Part shown: positions 4,517 through 6,016 of the stretch, piece after piece | How the letters are laid out: each line of letters opens with the position of its first letter | How positions within the stretch are numbered: position 1 is the stretch's first letter | Assembly: GCA_934446285.1 (NCBI GenBank) | Contig: CAKSEI010000098.1 | Span: 1-6,016 of the forward strand | Reading direction: 5' to 3' | Source: an uncultured Eubacteriales bacterium | GTDB taxonomy: Bacteria > Bacillota > Clostridia > Oscillospirales > CAG-272 | Length of the DNA: 6,016 nucleotides | Notes under the pieces: generated by a model | Told to the model about the DNA's origin: nothing | The model's database searches: none | Seen by the model: the letters and a program-made list of their open reading frames with translations, nothing else | Program-made: the position numbers and the translations under genes

Positions 4517-6016
4517 TGCTGAAAATTCTCCTGAAAAAGCAGCTCGCGGAGATTTTCCGCAGTTATATCTACGACGCGAAGAAGAATAAGGCGCGCTCCG
4601 CACTTTCCGTCGCGATATATATCGCTCTCTTCGTCGTTCTCATGGTAGGTGTTCTCGGGACTGTGTTTACACTGCTCTCAGTCCTGCTCTGCTTACCGCT
4701 GACGGCGGCGGGAATGGGATGGCTCTACTTTGCGATAATGGGCATGCTCGCTGTGCTGCTCGGTGCTTTCGGCAGTGTCTTTAATACCTACTCCGGGCTT
4801 TTCCTCGCAAAGGACAATGACCTGCTGCTCTCTATGCCGATACCGGTGAGTACGGTTATGGCGGCGCGGCTTCTCGGCGTTTATCTTATGGGGCTTATGT
4901 ACTCGGCGATTGTTTTTATCCCCGCCGCGGCAGTCTACGTGATAACGACCGACAGCTCGCCCTTATCCGTATTAAGCCTTATCATCATGATGCTGCTCAT
5001 ATCCGTCTTTGTGCTCACTCTGTCGTGTGCTCTCGGATGGGTGGTGGCAAAGGTAAGCCAAAAGCTTAAGAATAAGAGCTTTATTACCGTCATAGTATCG
5101 CTTGTCTTTATCGGTGCGTACTATTTTTTCTACGCAAATGCTCAGTCGGTCATCGAGGAGCTGGTAGCAAACGTCGGTTACTACGGTGGTATGATAAAGT
5201 CCGCTGCCTATCCCTTATATGTTTTCGGCATGGCGGGATGCGCCGACCCTATGTCGCTGCTTATTATCTCCGCAGTTATTCTCGGGCTTTTCGCGCTCGT
5301 GTGGGCGGTGATGAGAAAGAGCTTTCTCGGTATTGCCACGGACGCGGGAAAAACCGAATTCAAAAAATATACGGGCAATAAGGCGGGTAAAAAGGGCGTG
5401 CGCTCTGCGCTGCTCGCAAGGGACTTCGGAAGATTTTTCTCAAGCCCGACATATATGCTCAACTGCGGTCTCGGGATAATCCTCCTGCCCGCGCTCGGTA
5501 TATTCGGCATTATAAAGCTGAGGGAAGTCGCAGACATACTTGCGTCCTCCTCGGCGGGAATCAATTCTGCCGTTATCCCCGCGGTAATATGCGCCGCAGT
5601 CTGCGGAGTATGTTCTATGAACGATATGTGCGCACCGTCATTTTCCCTCGAGGGCAAGAGCCTGTGGATAATAAGGACGATGCCCGTCCGTACCATTGAC
5701 GTGATAATGTCAAAGGTGTATATGCAGCTTATCCTCACCGCAGTACCCGCGTGCGTATGCATTATCTGTATGGCTTTCGTTTACCCATATTCCGCACCCG
5801 AGCTTGTGTGTACGGTGCTGTGCGTCGGGGCGTATATACTGCTTAATACGCTTTTTGCGGCGTTTATAGGGCTAAAGACCGCCAATCTCAACTGGACGAG
5901 TGAAATAACTCCGATAAAGCAGGGTGCGGGCGTTATGCTCTCGCTCCTCGTCGGCTTTGCGCTTGCCGCACTGTGTGCGGTCGGGTACTTTTTGCTCGGC
6001 TTTATCGGCTTTGCCG
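4516..6016 (+). CDS. ABC-2 type exporter permease, partial (runs off right edge)
   Basis: An open frame of 500 codons with no stop before the window ends. It begins MLKILLKKQLAEIFRSY, and the ATG overlaps the ATPase stop by one base (TGATG), with GAGGA at 4505-4509 six bases upstream. About ten to twelve hydrophobic segments are visible (roughly 30-58, 68-96, 113-146, 153-176, 188-206, 232-266, 312-333, 351-368, 398-424, 430-455 and 470-498), separated by a hydrophilic cytoplasmic-looking stretch at 268-308 rich in lysine. Two similar elements, LLLSMPIPVSTV (103-114) and LWIIRTMPVRTI (383-394), suggest two fused halves. The family resembles the large clostridial exporter permeases of 500-570 residues (possibly Pfam ABC_export, from memory). 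It should form the membrane channel for the upstream ATPase. The substrate cannot be named. Confidence 0.88.
   Translation, partial: MLKILLKKQLAEIFRSYIYDAKKNKARSALSVAIYIALFVVLMVGVLGTVFTLLSVLLCLPLTAAGMGWLYFAIMGMLAVLLGAFGSVFNTYSGLFLAKDNDLLLSMPIPVSTVMAARLLGVYLMGLMYSAIVFIPAAAVYVITTDSSPLSVLSLIIMMLLISVFVLTLSCALGWVVAKVSQKLKNKSFITVIVSLVFIGAYYFFYANAQSVIEELVANVGYYGGMIKSAAYPLYVFGMAGCADPMSLLIISAVILGLFALVWAVMRKSFLGIATDAGKTEFKKYTGNKAGKKGVRSALLARDFGRFFSSPTYMLNCGLGIILLPALGIFGIIKLREVADILASSSAGINSAVIPAVICAAVCGVCSMNDMCAPSFSLEGKSLWIIRTMPVRTIDVIMSKVYMQLILTAVPACVCIICMAFVYPYSAPELVCTVLCVGAYILLNTLFAAFIGLKTANLNWTSEITPIKQGAGVMLSLLVGFALAALCAVGYFLLGFIGFA

Noticed and set aside
2303..4603. Minus-strand open frames (2303-2929, 2957-3418, 2995-3309, 3313-3651, 3838-4410, 3863-4603)
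   Set aside because: All lie opposite well-supported plus-strand genes, and their Ser/Pro/Ala-rich translations are what complementary reading of those genes gives.
5208..5762. Minus-strand open frame of 184 codons inside the permease region
   Set aside because: The plus-strand frame 4516-6016 is open throughout, encodes membrane helices and is coupled to the ATPase; the antisense frame has no such support.

Overview
The window looks like chromosomal DNA of a gut-type Gram-positive anaerobe of the class Clostridia (Oscillospiraceae/Ruminococcaceae or a close relative). This rests on strong GGAGG ribosome sites, sigma-A type promoters, moderate base composition with many ATA isoleucine codons, the clustering of a BaiN/HI0933-type flavoprotein with cytidylate kinase, and a short Bacillus-type NagB. 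The taxonomic call is inference from gene content; no 16S rRNA or other decisive marker is present.

Layout. Positions 1-1337 are on the minus strand: a flavoprotein of the HI0933/YhiN/BaiN family, followed with an 8-base overlap by the first 29 codons of cmk (cytidylate kinase), which runs off the left edge. Positions 1338-1493 are a divergent promoter region. It holds an exact-consensus TTGACA-17-TATAAT promoter for the flavoprotein/cmk unit and an extended -10 promoter for nagB in the other direction. nagB (1494-2216, plus) encodes glucosamine-6-phosphate deaminase and is followed by a strong hairpin that looks like an intrinsic terminator.

Positions 2319-6016 (plus) form a tightly packed four-gene unit. 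It comprises a LiaF-like four-helix membrane protein with a C-terminal FGG-repeat domain (2319-3002), a membrane-anchored DUF4097-like protein built from GAG repeats (2999-3808), an ABC ATPase (3809-4516) and a large ABC-2 type permease that runs off the right edge (4516-6016). Junctions are ATGA, TAA/ATG with no gap, and TGATG, so co-translation is very likely. No regulator gene is visible in the window.

How the genes work together. The flavoprotein/cmk pair and nagB look like ordinary metabolism: redox or unknown, pyrimidine nucleotide supply, and amino-sugar catabolism. The four-gene unit is the most interesting part. It joins an ABC exporter to two membrane proteins with repetitive, probably beta-solenoid domains, the kind found in envelope-stress systems (LiaF, DUF4097). 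A role in sensing or exporting something at the cell envelope is a reasonable inference, but the substrate cannot be read from the sequence. I see no CRISPR array, tRNA, rRNA, insertion sequence or phage gene. I do not see a convincingly new system, only an under-described combination of known families.
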